Source: JACDAS01 sp046262415 (lineage in GTDB: Bacteria > Actinomycetota > Thermoleophilia > Gaiellales > Gaiellaceae). From it: a stretch of DNA of 6,761 bases. Location of the stretch: the NCBI GenBank assembly GCA_046262415.1, contig JBHEMU010000002.1, forward strand, positions 1-6,761, given 5' to 3'. Under the pieces are notes generated by a model, which ran no database searches, had not been told where the DNA came from, and saw only the letters and a list, made by a program, of their open reading frames with translations. Of the stretch, positions 1 to 4,841 are shown piece by piece (within the stretch, counting starts at the first letter, position 1; each line of letters starts with the position of its first letter). The translations under genes and the position numbers were made by a program.

Positions 1-69
1 GCCGACGAGCGCTGCGATCAGGGTCAGGTGCAGTCTCCGGCGCCGCAAGCAGCGCAAGGCTACCCTCAC
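1..69 (-). CDS. 5' end of a probable exported or membrane protein (partial)
   Basis: Only the first 23 codons lie in the window. Reading leftward from a GTG at 69-67, the peptide begins VRVALRCLRRRRLHLTLIAA: an Arg-rich segment followed by a hydrophobic stretch, as in a signal peptide or signal anchor. The GTG overlaps the TGA stop of the upstream serine hydrolase in a GTGA arrangement (66-69), typical of translational coupling within an operon. The product cannot be named because the mature protein lies outside the window. The start is inferred from the overlap and the signal-like N-terminus; no Shine-Dalgarno sequence is evident. Confidence 0.55.
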   Translation of the reverse strand, partial: MRVALRCLRRRRLHLTLIAALVG

Positions 70-902
70 GGCCCGTCTCGCGTGTCAGCCGCGTCGCGCC
101 CCACCTCGGCCAGCACGGCGTCCGAGAGCCGCGGCCAGGCCTCGAGCGCCCAGGGCCCGAACTCCAGATCGGTCAGGCACGCGCAGGCGACGTCGGCGGC
201 CGGATCGACCCAGAGGAAGGTGCCGCTGCCGCCGAAGTGCCCGAAGGTGCGCTCCGAGGCCAGCTCCCCGGTCCAGTGGCCGGGCTTCGCGTCCTTGAGC
301 TCGAAGCCGAGGCCCCAGTCGAGCGGATCGAACCGGCCGAGCCCCGGCAGCACGCCCGCGAGGCCGGGAAACGCCACCGCCGTCGCCTCGGCCAGGGTCT
401 CCGGGGCGACGAGCGTCGGCGCCACGAGCTCGCGGGCGAGCGAGATCAGGTCGCCGAGCGTTCCCCGCAGACCCGAGGCGGGCGAGCCGAGGACTCGCGC
501 CGAGAGGTCGAGCGGGTCGAGCACGGCCGCGCGCAGGTACTCCTCGAAGGGCATCTCCGCGGCCGCCGCCACGTGCTCCGCGAGCGCCTCGAACCCGGCG
601 TTCGAGTAGATGCGGCGGCGGGCCGGCGGCGCGATCGGCCGCGCGCCCTCCGGCGGCAGGCCCGAGGCGTGGGCCAGGAGGTGCCGGACGGTCGCACCCG
701 GCGGCCCCGCCCGTGAGTCCAGGTCGACGACGCCCTCCTCGGCCGCAACCAGCACCGCGAGGGCGGTGACGAGCTTCGTCACGGAGGCCCACCGCAGGAC
801 CCGGTCCGCCGGGCCCCGGGTCGACGTCCCGGAGCCGGGCCGGACGACGGCGACCGCGACCGTCTGCGCCGGCCAGCCGTCGACCAGACGCAGCGCCTCC
901 AC
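66..902 (-). CDS. Beta-lactamase-fold serine hydrolase (class C / EstB-like)
   Basis: The 278-residue protein belongs to the serine beta-lactamase-like hydrolase superfamily (penicillin-binding proteins, class C beta-lactamases, EstB-type esterases). Visible motifs, in order, are SVTK at residues 40-43 (nucleophile Ser40 and Lys43), the conserved HLLAHASGL segment at 74-82, YSN at 99-101 (the Tyr-x-Asn motif) and HFGGSGT at 222-228 (the His-x-Gly equivalent of KTG). All three catalytic elements are intact, so it should be active. At 278 residues it is shorter than typical class C enzymes (about 360). It has no signal peptide, so it is probably cytoplasmic, which argues for an esterase or amidohydrolase role rather than antibiotic resistance. 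The GTG start at 902 lies 16 bases from the divergent RidA gene and has no Shine-Dalgarno sequence, consistent with a leaderless mRNA. The stop overlaps the next gene. The substrate cannot be inferred. Confidence 0.9.
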   Translation of the reverse strand: MEALRLVDGWPAQTVAVAVVRPGSGTSTRGPADRVLRWASVTKLVTALAVLVAAEEGVVDLDSRAGPPGATVRHLLAHASGLPPEGARPIAPPARRRIYSNAGFEALAEHVAAAAEMPFEEYLRAAVLDPLDLSARVLGSPASGLRGTLGDLISLARELVAPTLVAPETLAEATAVAFPGLAGVLPGLGRFDPLDWGLGFELKDAKPGHWTGELASERTFGHFGGSGTFLWVDPAADVACACLTDLEFGPWALEAWPRLSDAVLAEVGRDAADTRDGP

Positions 903-918
903 CGCGCGATAATCGCAG
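903..918. promoter_or_regulatory. Shared symmetric -10 element for two divergent leaderless genes (predicted)
   Basis: The whole spacer between the divergent hydrolase and RidA genes is 16 bases. It contains the interrupted palindrome GCGAT-A-ATCGC (906-916). On the plus strand GATAAT (908-913) ends 5 bases before the GTG at 919. On the minus strand GATTAT (914-909) ends 6 bases before the GTG at 902. Both distances would place transcription starts at or near the first codon. There is no room for a Shine-Dalgarno sequence. Leaderless genes with a -10 just upstream of the start codon are well known in actinobacteria. This is inferred from position and sequence only. Confidence 0.5.
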
Positions 919-1308
919 GTGGCCGTGGATCGGCATCTCGTCTCCGGGCACTCGCCGTTCGAGCCCGTCGCGGGCTACTCCCGCGCGGTCCGGGTCGACC
1001 GCCACGTGTACGTCGCGGGCACGGCGCCGATCCCGCCCGACGGGACGGCGCCCCCCGAGGACCCAGGCGAGCAGGCGCGCCTGTGCCTGCAGATCGTCGT
1101 CCGCGCCCTCGAGGAGGCGGGGGCAGCGCCGGAGCACGTCGTGCGCACGCGGATCTACCTGACGAGCGCGGACGACTTCGAGGCCGTGGCCCGCGCCCAC
1201 GGCGAGGTCTTCGCCGAGATCAGGCCGGCCAGCACCGCCGTGGTCGTCCGGGCGCTCCTCGATCCGCGCTGGCGGGTCGAGCTCGAGGCGGACGCGCTCC
1301 TGCCGTAG
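919..1308 (+). CDS. RidA/YjgF/YER057c/UK114 family protein lacking the catalytic Arg
   Basis: The 129-residue protein has the full Rid-fold length. Recognisable landmarks are EPVAGYSRAVRV (residues 15-26), VYVAGTAP (30-37) and the C-terminal RPASTAVVVRALLDPRWRVE block (102-121) followed by LEADALLP. Archetypal RidA hydrolyses reactive enamine/imine intermediates from pyridoxal-phosphate enzymes using an Arg in a PARS motif (Arg105 in E. coli). Here the aligned segment is PAST, with Ser105 in that place, so it probably belongs to one of the Rid subfamilies without this Arg. These have other or unknown activities, so imine deaminase activity should not be assumed. GTG at 919 is chosen because it keeps the full N-terminal strand; GTG at 925 is an alternative. 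It is divergent from the serine hydrolase and convergent with the gene at 1369. Confidence 0.92.
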   Translation: MAVDRHLVSGHSPFEPVAGYSRAVRVDRHVYVAGTAPIPPDGTAPPEDPGEQARLCLQIVVRALEEAGAAPEHVVRTRIYLTSADDFEAVARAHGEVFAEIRPASTAVVVRALLDPRWRVELEADALLP

Positions 1309-1338
1309 GCGGCCCTCGCCCTACGTCGCGTTCTGGCA

Positions 1339-1355
1339 GCGCGGATCCTTCGCGC
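1339..1355. terminator. Small stem-loop between convergent genes (weak terminator candidate)
   Basis: The 60-base gap between the convergent RidA gene and the minus-strand propeller gene contains a 7-base-pair stem (1339-1345 with 1349-1355, one G-T pair) and a 3-base loop. It overlaps the 10-base palindrome GCGCATGCGC at 1352-1361. Neither side has a T-run, so this is not a canonical intrinsic terminator. Position between convergent genes is the main argument, and self-complementary GC-rich segments are common by chance here. Confidence 0.25.
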
Positions 1356-1368
1356 ATGCGCCCCTACC

Positions 1369-2229
1369 TCACGGCGCCACCGGCTTCCGGAAGGCCCACA
1401 CCTTCCACGTCCGCGTGTCGACGACCGCGAGCCGCGCGGCCCCCTGCCGGAGCACGAGCTTCCGGCCGTCCCGGTCGAGACGCAGGCGGACGTTGAAGAT
1501 CGCGTCGTCCACGTTCTTCCACGGCAGGTCGATGCAGACGGCCGCCCGGTTGACCGTGTCGAGCGCGTGCACGAAGGGCTCGCCCGGCCGCGAGTAGAGC
1601 GTGAACATCCAGCGTCCGCTCGGGCTAGATGCGCGCGAGACCGGGGAGCCCTGCATGGCCTCGTCGGCCTCCCGCTTGTCGACGATCGCGCCGGGCTCGA
1701 GGCGGCCGGCCTCGAGGTCGTACGCACGGACGTGGTAACGGACGTCGGCCGTCGACGGCAGGTAGTGGATCAGGTACAGCGTCCGAGCGTCCGGCGAGAG
1801 CGCGTCGTAGGCGAAGGCGCCGCGCAACGTCACCAGCTTGCGCAGCCGCAGTTGCTTCGTCCCGAGGACGGCGAAGCGGCTCACGCGCGTCTCCGGGCGG
1901 ATCGTCTCCACGCCGGCGAGCACCAGCGTGCGCCCGTCTCGCGAGAGGCCTTCGGGCGGGGCGTTGAAGGCGCCGACCGGGATCCCCCAGGCGCCCTTCA
2001 GCCAGTTCCAGCGCTCGACGCGGCCACCACGTGTGCGAACGGAGGCGACCACGGTCGTCGACCCTTGCGTCAGCGCGACGTACCGTGACGTGCCGTTCCG
2101 CGCAGCGACCCCGTCCCACCCCTGCGCCGGCCCGGGTGCCGGTCCGCCGTCGCCGGCGGCCCCGGTCGCAGCGCAGGCCGCGGCGACGGCGATCAGCGCG
2201 ACGGTGAGGGTCAATGACTTTCCGCGCAT
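1369..2229 (-). CDS. Exported beta-propeller-like protein of unknown function
   Basis: With the start at ATG 2229-2227 the protein has 286 residues. This start has a strong GGAGGAG Shine-Dalgarno sequence a few bases upstream; an in-frame GTG at 2250 would add seven residues but lies upstream of that site. The N-terminus (MRGKSLTLTVALIAVAAACA) is a signal peptide. Its Cys could be a lipidation site, but the lipobox (VAAAC) is weak. The mature part shows repeated strand-turn units typical of WD40/YVTN-like propellers, such as GLSRDGRTLVLAG, ALSPDARTLYLIHY and SPSGRWMFTLYS, each a bend with Ser-Pro or Ser-Arg, Asp/Ser-Gly/Ala and a hydrophobic strand. No catalytic motif is visible. It is divergent from the ECF sigma gene and carries a promoter-like element matching the one in front of that gene, so it may belong to the same regulon as an extracytoplasmic binding or sensing protein. 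Family-level function is unknown. Confidence 0.8.
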   Translation of the reverse strand: MRGKSLTLTVALIAVAAACAATGAAGDGGPAPGPAQGWDGVAARNGTSRYVALTQGSTTVVASVRTRGGRVERWNWLKGAWGIPVGAFNAPPEGLSRDGRTLVLAGVETIRPETRVSRFAVLGTKQLRLRKLVTLRGAFAYDALSPDARTLYLIHYLPSTADVRYHVRAYDLEAGRLEPGAIVDKREADEAMQGSPVSRASSPSGRWMFTLYSRPGEPFVHALDTVNRAAVCIDLPWKNVDDAIFNVRLRLDRDGRKLVLRQGAARLAVVDTRTWKVWAFRKPVAP

Positions 2230-2240
2230 AGCTCCTCCTT
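2230..2240 (-). promoter_or_regulatory. Strong Shine-Dalgarno sequence fixing the start at 2229
   Basis: On the minus strand AAGGAGGAGCT directly precedes ATG 2229. The GGAGG core is a near-perfect anti-16S match at suitable spacing. It rules in the ATG at 2229 over the upstream in-frame GTG at 2250. Confidence 0.8.
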
Positions 2241-2258
2241 CGGTAGACACCCCCCCTC

Positions 2259-2285
2259 TACGCCGCGCGGGCGCGGAGAGGTCCA
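2259..2285 (-). promoter_or_regulatory. Predicted ECF-type promoter of the exported propeller gene
   Basis: Reading leftward, TGGACC (2285-2280) is followed after 17 bases by CGTA (2262-2259). This resembles ECF promoters with a TGAAAC/GGAAC-type -35 and a CGTA -10, as described for B. subtilis SigW. Transcription would begin around 2250, leaving a leader of about 20 bases that contains the Shine-Dalgarno site. The same elements at the same spacing occur on the plus strand before the sigma gene. No experimental support is available. Confidence 0.5.
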
Positions 2286-2334
2286 GGGACCTATCCGCCG
2301 CGGGCGCCCGTATCTCACGCGGATGGACCTCTCC
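2275..2334. repeat. Nested inverted repeats in the sigma factor/propeller divergent spacer
   Basis: An 11-base perfect inverted repeat, GGAGAGGTCCA (2275-2285) and TGGACCTCTCC (2324-2334), flanks 38 bases. Inside lie ATCCGC (2293-2298) matched by GCGGAT (2319-2324), and a central 10-base palindrome CGGGCGCCCG (2301-2310). A third GGACC at 2287-2291 could also pair with the left arm. The arms coincide with the predicted -35 elements facing outward in both directions. This fits symmetric promoters, and an operator or DNA hairpin is also possible. Confidence 0.65.
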
Positions 2335-2350
2335 TCCGGCGCTCCTCGTA
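2324..2350 (+). promoter_or_regulatory. Predicted ECF-type promoter of the sigma factor operon
   Basis: TGGACC (2324-2329) is followed after 17 bases by CGTA (2347-2350), mirroring the minus-strand copy. A transcription start near 2357-2360 would leave a leader of only a few bases before ATG 2364, which agrees with the absence of a Shine-Dalgarno sequence. TATAGT (2349-2354) overlaps CGTA and could alternatively be a housekeeping -10. Autoregulation by the downstream ECF sigma factor is the inference. Confidence 0.5.
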
Positions 2351-2363
2351 TAGTCGGCGCGCG

Positions 2364-2891
2364 ATGGTGGGCTCGGGCCGCGACGAGCGCGCCCGGGTTC
2401 GCGGCGCGCAGGCTGGCTCCGCCTCGGATCTCGAGGCGCTCTTCCGCACGCACTGGAGCCGCTGCTACCGCGCGGCCTACCTGGTCGTCCAGGACGCCGC
2501 CGCCGCCGAGGACATCGCCCAGGAGAGCTTCCTCGCCGCCGTCCGCGCGCTCGATCGCTTCGACCGCAGCCGGCCGTTCGGCCCCTGGCTGCACCGGATC
2601 GTCGTCAACCGCGCGATCGACTGGGCGCGCGCGAGGGCGCTGCGGGCCGAGGTGGGCGAGGCGGCCCTCGCGAACGTGCCGGCCCTGCCCGTCCGCGGGC
2701 CCGGCCCCCGGACCGACCTGCTGGCGCGGCTGGCGGCGCTCTCGCCGGAGCACCGGGCGGTGATCGTGCTCCGCCACCTGCTCGAGTACACGCCGGGAGA
2801 GATCGCCGAGCTGCTCGAACTGCCCCGGGGGACGGTCAACTCGCGCCTCAGGCGCGGACTCGACGCGCTCAGGGCGGGATTCGAGGCATGA
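2364..2891 (+). CDS. ECF-type RNA polymerase sigma factor (sigma-70 family)
   Basis: The 175-residue protein has the usual two-domain ECF layout. Region 2 spans about residues 22-92, including the AEDIAQESFLAAVRALDRF core (48-66) and the FGPWLHRIVVNRAIDWARAR segment (72-91) that binds the -10 element. A linker rich in Pro and Gly follows. Region 4 (about 118-172) contains LSPEHRAVIVLRHLLEYTP and the helix-turn-helix at 144-168 (EIAELLELPRGTVNSRLRRG), which reads the -35. It directs RNA polymerase to a dedicated promoter set. Its ATG has no Shine-Dalgarno sequence and a very short predicted leader. Its stop overlaps the next start as ATGA (2888-2891), so it is translationally coupled to a membrane protein that is a candidate regulator. 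The ECF group could not be assigned by eye. Confidence 0.95.
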   Translation: MVGSGRDERARVRGAQAGSASDLEALFRTHWSRCYRAAYLVVQDAAAAEDIAQESFLAAVRALDRFDRSRPFGPWLHRIVVNRAIDWARARALRAEVGEAALANVPALPVRGPGPRTDLLARLAALSPEHRAVIVLRHLLEYTPGEIAELLELPRGTVNSRLRRGLDALRAGFEA

Positions 2892-3922
2892 GCGACGACC
2901 TGCGCCGGGCGCTCCGCTCCGAGCCGATCGCCGGCGAGCACGAGGCCCGGGAGCGGGCCTGGGCCGTCGTCGCCGCCTCGTTCGACGGGCGCGAGCGGCT
3001 GCCGTGGCCCAGGCGGCATCCCCGGGCGCTCCTGGCCGCGGCGGCGGCTCTCGCGGTGCTCGCGGGCACGCTGACCCCGCCCGGCCTCGCGCTGCTCGAC
3101 TCGGCCCGCGACGCGGTTCTGCCCGAGCGCGTGGTCCGGCGGCCCGCGCTCCTGTCGCTGCCTGCGGCGGGGCGGCTCCTGGTCAACTCCGCGCAGGGGC
3201 CCTGGATCGTGCAGGCGGACGGCTCCAAGCGCCTCCTCGGCCGCTACGAGCAGGCGTCCTGGTCGCCGCACGGGCTCTTCGTCGTCGTCTCGCGCCGGCT
3301 CGAGCTGCTCGCGCTCGACCCGAAGGGGAACGTGCGCTGGTCGCTGACGAAGGAGGAGACCCCGGCGCAGGCCCGGTGGTCGCCGGACGGCTTCCGGATC
3401 GCCTACCGGCTCGGCCCGGCGATCCGCGTCGTCGCCGGCGACGGGGCGGGCGACCGGCTGCTGCTGCGCGGGGCGGGCGAGGCGACGCCGGAATGGCGCC
3501 CCGGCCCGCGCCACGAGCTCGCGCTGGTTCAGGGAGGCAGGGTGCTCCTGGTCGACGCCGACTCCGGCCGGCGGCTCTGGCAGGCGGCCGCGCCCGAACC
3601 GCAGGAGCTGCTCTGGTCGGCGGACGGGCAGCGGCTCGCCGTGCTCTCGTCGGCCTCCCTGTCCGTGTTCTCGGGCGACGGGCGCCTGCTGGCGGTCGTG
3701 CCGGAGCTTCGGAGCGCGACCGCGGGCGGCTTCGCACCGGGCGGACACGAGCTCGCGCTGGTCCGCGTGCAGGCCGGCGGCGGGAACGAGATCCTCATCT
3801 TCGACGTCGACGAGCCCGGCACCCGGCGGCGGATCCTCGAGGCCTCCGCGCGGTTCGGCGACCTCGAGTGGTCGCCCGACGGCCGCTGGCTCCTGGTCGC
3901 CCGCGAGGACGCCGACCAGTAG
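2888..3922 (+). CDS. Single-pass membrane protein with periplasmic-side beta-propeller; putative anti-sigma/sensor, cut by an amber codon
   Basis: The readable protein has 344 residues. Residues 1-45 are a charged, probably cytoplasmic helix region (DDLRRALRSEPIAGE, then RERAWAVVAASF). Residues about 46-65 are a transmembrane helix rich in Ala and Leu. The exterior holds at least six propeller repeats of the WSPDG type: SWSPHG (124), RWSPDG (163), EWRPG (202), LWSADG (242), GFAPGG (281) and EWSPDG (327). The N-terminus has no His or Cys zinc motif, so it is not a classical ZAS anti-sigma. Its position directly after the ECF gene with ATGA overlap, and its topology, suggest that the short cytoplasmic part restrains the sigma factor while the propeller senses an external signal; this is inference. 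The TAG at 3920-3922 appears to truncate it, because the same frame stays coding to 4048. Confidence 0.85.
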   Translation: MSDDLRRALRSEPIAGEHEARERAWAVVAASFDGRERLPWPRRHPRALLAAAAALAVLAGTLTPPGLALLDSARDAVLPERVVRRPALLSLPAAGRLLVNSAQGPWIVQADGSKRLLGRYEQASWSPHGLFVVVSRRLELLALDPKGNVRWSLTKEETPAQARWSPDGFRIAYRLGPAIRVVAGDGAGDRLLLRGAGEATPEWRPGPRHELALVQGGRVLLVDADSGRRLWQAAAPEPQELLWSADGQRLAVLSSASLSVFSGDGRLLAVVPELRSATAGGFAPGGHELALVRVQAGGGNEILIFDVDEPGTRRRILEASARFGDLEWSPDGRWLLVAREDADQ

Positions 3923-4048
3923 CTCTTCGTGCGCAGGGCGCCGCCGCACCGGATCACGGCCGTGTCGAACTTGCGGCGCCAGTTCCACCCCGGCGTCGAG
4001 GGGCCCGCACCCTTCCCCGAGCTCGCCGGCTGGTGCTGCGCGGACTGA
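3920..4048 (+). pseudogene. In-frame continuation of the membrane propeller gene after TAG (3920-3922)
   Basis: After the TAG the frame runs 41 more codons to a TGA at 4046-4048. Forty of these codons end in G or C, as in the genes around it. The peptide (LFVRRAPPHRITAVSNLRRQ, then FHPGVEGPAP and a final GWCCAD) reads like the end of the last propeller blade. With this tail the gene would have 386 residues and overlap the next start (GTG 4033) by 16 bases, matching the tight packing of the operon; without it a 110-base gap appears. DADQ followed by LFVR suggests the codon was TGG (Trp). The cause may be a nonsense mutation, a sequencing error or readthrough; they cannot be separated here. Confidence 0.6.
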
Positions 4049-4680
4049 CGCTCGCCGCGGCGCTGGCGCTCGCGGGAGCCGGCTGCTCGGGTGAGCGGGA
4101 CGCGGTCGACTTCGCGGGCGCGAAGGTCAGGGCGTCGCCGGCTCCGGAGCGGATCGTCTGGCGCCGCTCGCGCTCGATCGGGTCGCCGTCGGCCGGCCGC
4201 CTCGAGGGCGGTGTGCGGCTGCCGTCCGCAGGCCGGCTCTTCGTCACCTGGGATCCCGTGCGCAGGCGCTCACCGAACCGCGAGTGGCGGCGCTACGGGA
4301 ACGACCGCCTCGTGCGCACGCTGCTCCGGGTCCTCGCCGCCTACGCAGCCGCGCACCCGGACGCGCCGCGCGTGCTGGTCGGCGACCTCAGCCGGCCGCG
4401 CGGGGGCGACTTCGGCCGGCGCTACGGCGGCCTCGGGCACGCCTCCCACCAGAACGGCCTGGACGTGGACGTGTACTACCCGCGGCTCGACCGGCGCGAG
4501 CGGCCGGCGGCGACGCGACGCCAGATCGACCGGGCGCTCGCCCAGGATCTCGTCGACCGGTTCGTCGACGGCGGCGCCCGCTTCGTCTTCGTCGGGCCGC
4601 GAGCCGGTCTCCGGGGCCCGCCGGACGTCGTCCAGTCCCTCCCCCACCACCACGACCACCTGCACGTGCGCCTGCGTTAG
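4033..4680 (+). CDS. MepA/LAS-type murein peptidase, probable lipoprotein
   Basis: With the GTG start at 4033 the protein has 215 residues. Residues 1-18 (MLRGLTLAAALALAGAGC) form a lipoprotein-like signal peptide with Cys18 as lipidation site, although the lipobox residue at -3 is Gly rather than Leu. The mature part has the zinc metallopeptidase layout of the LAS superfamily (M74 MepA and relatives). GHASHQNGLDVDVYYP (135-150) supplies the His139-x6-Asp146 pair, and HHDHLHVRL near the C-terminus supplies the third zinc ligand His211 with His209 as likely catalytic base. MepA enzymes cleave peptide crosslinks in peptidoglycan. All key residues are present. It lies in the sigma operon, its start overlapping the tail of the propeller frame (to 4048), so cell-wall remodelling may be an output of the sigma system. 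The exact bond cleaved is not determinable. Confidence 0.85.
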   Translation: MLRGLTLAAALALAGAGCSGERDAVDFAGAKVRASPAPERIVWRRSRSIGSPSAGRLEGGVRLPSAGRLFVTWDPVRRRSPNREWRRYGNDRLVRTLLRVLAAYAAAHPDAPRVLVGDLSRPRGGDFGRRYGGLGHASHQNGLDVDVYYPRLDRRERPAATRRQIDRALAQDLVDRFVDGGARFVFVGPRAGLRGPPDVVQSLPHHHDHLHVRLR

Positions 4681-4841
4681 CCTCCCGCGGTGCTAGTGGA
4701 TCGACCGACAACGTTCACCGGCTTCTGGCCCGCGACCACGCGGCGCCATGCGTCGTCCTCGGTCGCCACCGTACGTACAAGTACGCTGGCTCCCTGCGTC
4801 CTAACCTGGCTTGGTGCTCGCGACCCAGAAGGACGGCAACG
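4681..4841. other. 161-base intergenic spacer with candidate promoter
   Basis: This spacer is visibly less GC-rich than its flanks and no small gene or tRNA was found in it. It contains CGTAC-AA-GTACG (4774-4785), an inverted repeat extended by overlapping GTACGTAC (4771-4778), which could be an operator. TAACCT (4802-4807) fits the actinobacterial TANNNT -10 pattern and lies 35 bases before the peroxiredoxin start, without a clear -35. The peroxiredoxin may therefore have its own promoter. Evidence is pattern-level only. Confidence 0.3.
4827..4833 (+). promoter_or_regulatory. Shine-Dalgarno sequence deciding the peroxiredoxin GTG start
   Basis: AGAAGGA ends 8 bases before GTG 4842, which is in frame with the peroxiredoxin. 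The start yields a 156-residue product, close to the length of AhpE (about 153), so the gene begins well upstream of the in-frame TGA. Confidence 0.75.

Noticed and set aside
85..1200. 371-codon minus-strand frame spanning the hydrolase and RidA genes
   Set aside because: It overlaps two well-supported genes with full motifs, and its own translation is Arg/Gly/Ala-rich without recognisable domains.
3920..3922. TAG as a pyrrolysine or second selenocysteine codon
   Set aside because: Selenocysteine uses UGA, not UAG. Pyrrolysine is rare in such organisms, and the residue context suggests a former Trp. A mutation or sequence error is simpler.
2477..3988. 503-codon open frame on the minus strand
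   Set aside because: It lies antisense to the sigma factor and propeller genes, and its composition (Arg/Pro/Glu-rich, no domain) is that of a GC-rich shadow frame.
3004..4032. Long open frame running ahead of and in frame with the MepA-like gene
   Set aside because: Its translation is Arg/Ala/Gly-rich low-complexity sequence, a shadow of the membrane propeller gene in another frame. Only the part from GTG 4033, with a signal peptide and peptidase motifs, is real.
4681..4841. tRNA or small RNA gene in the spacer before the peroxiredoxin
   Set aside because: No cloverleaf with an acceptor stem and T-arm could be built; only a short GTAC-rich inverted repeat is present.
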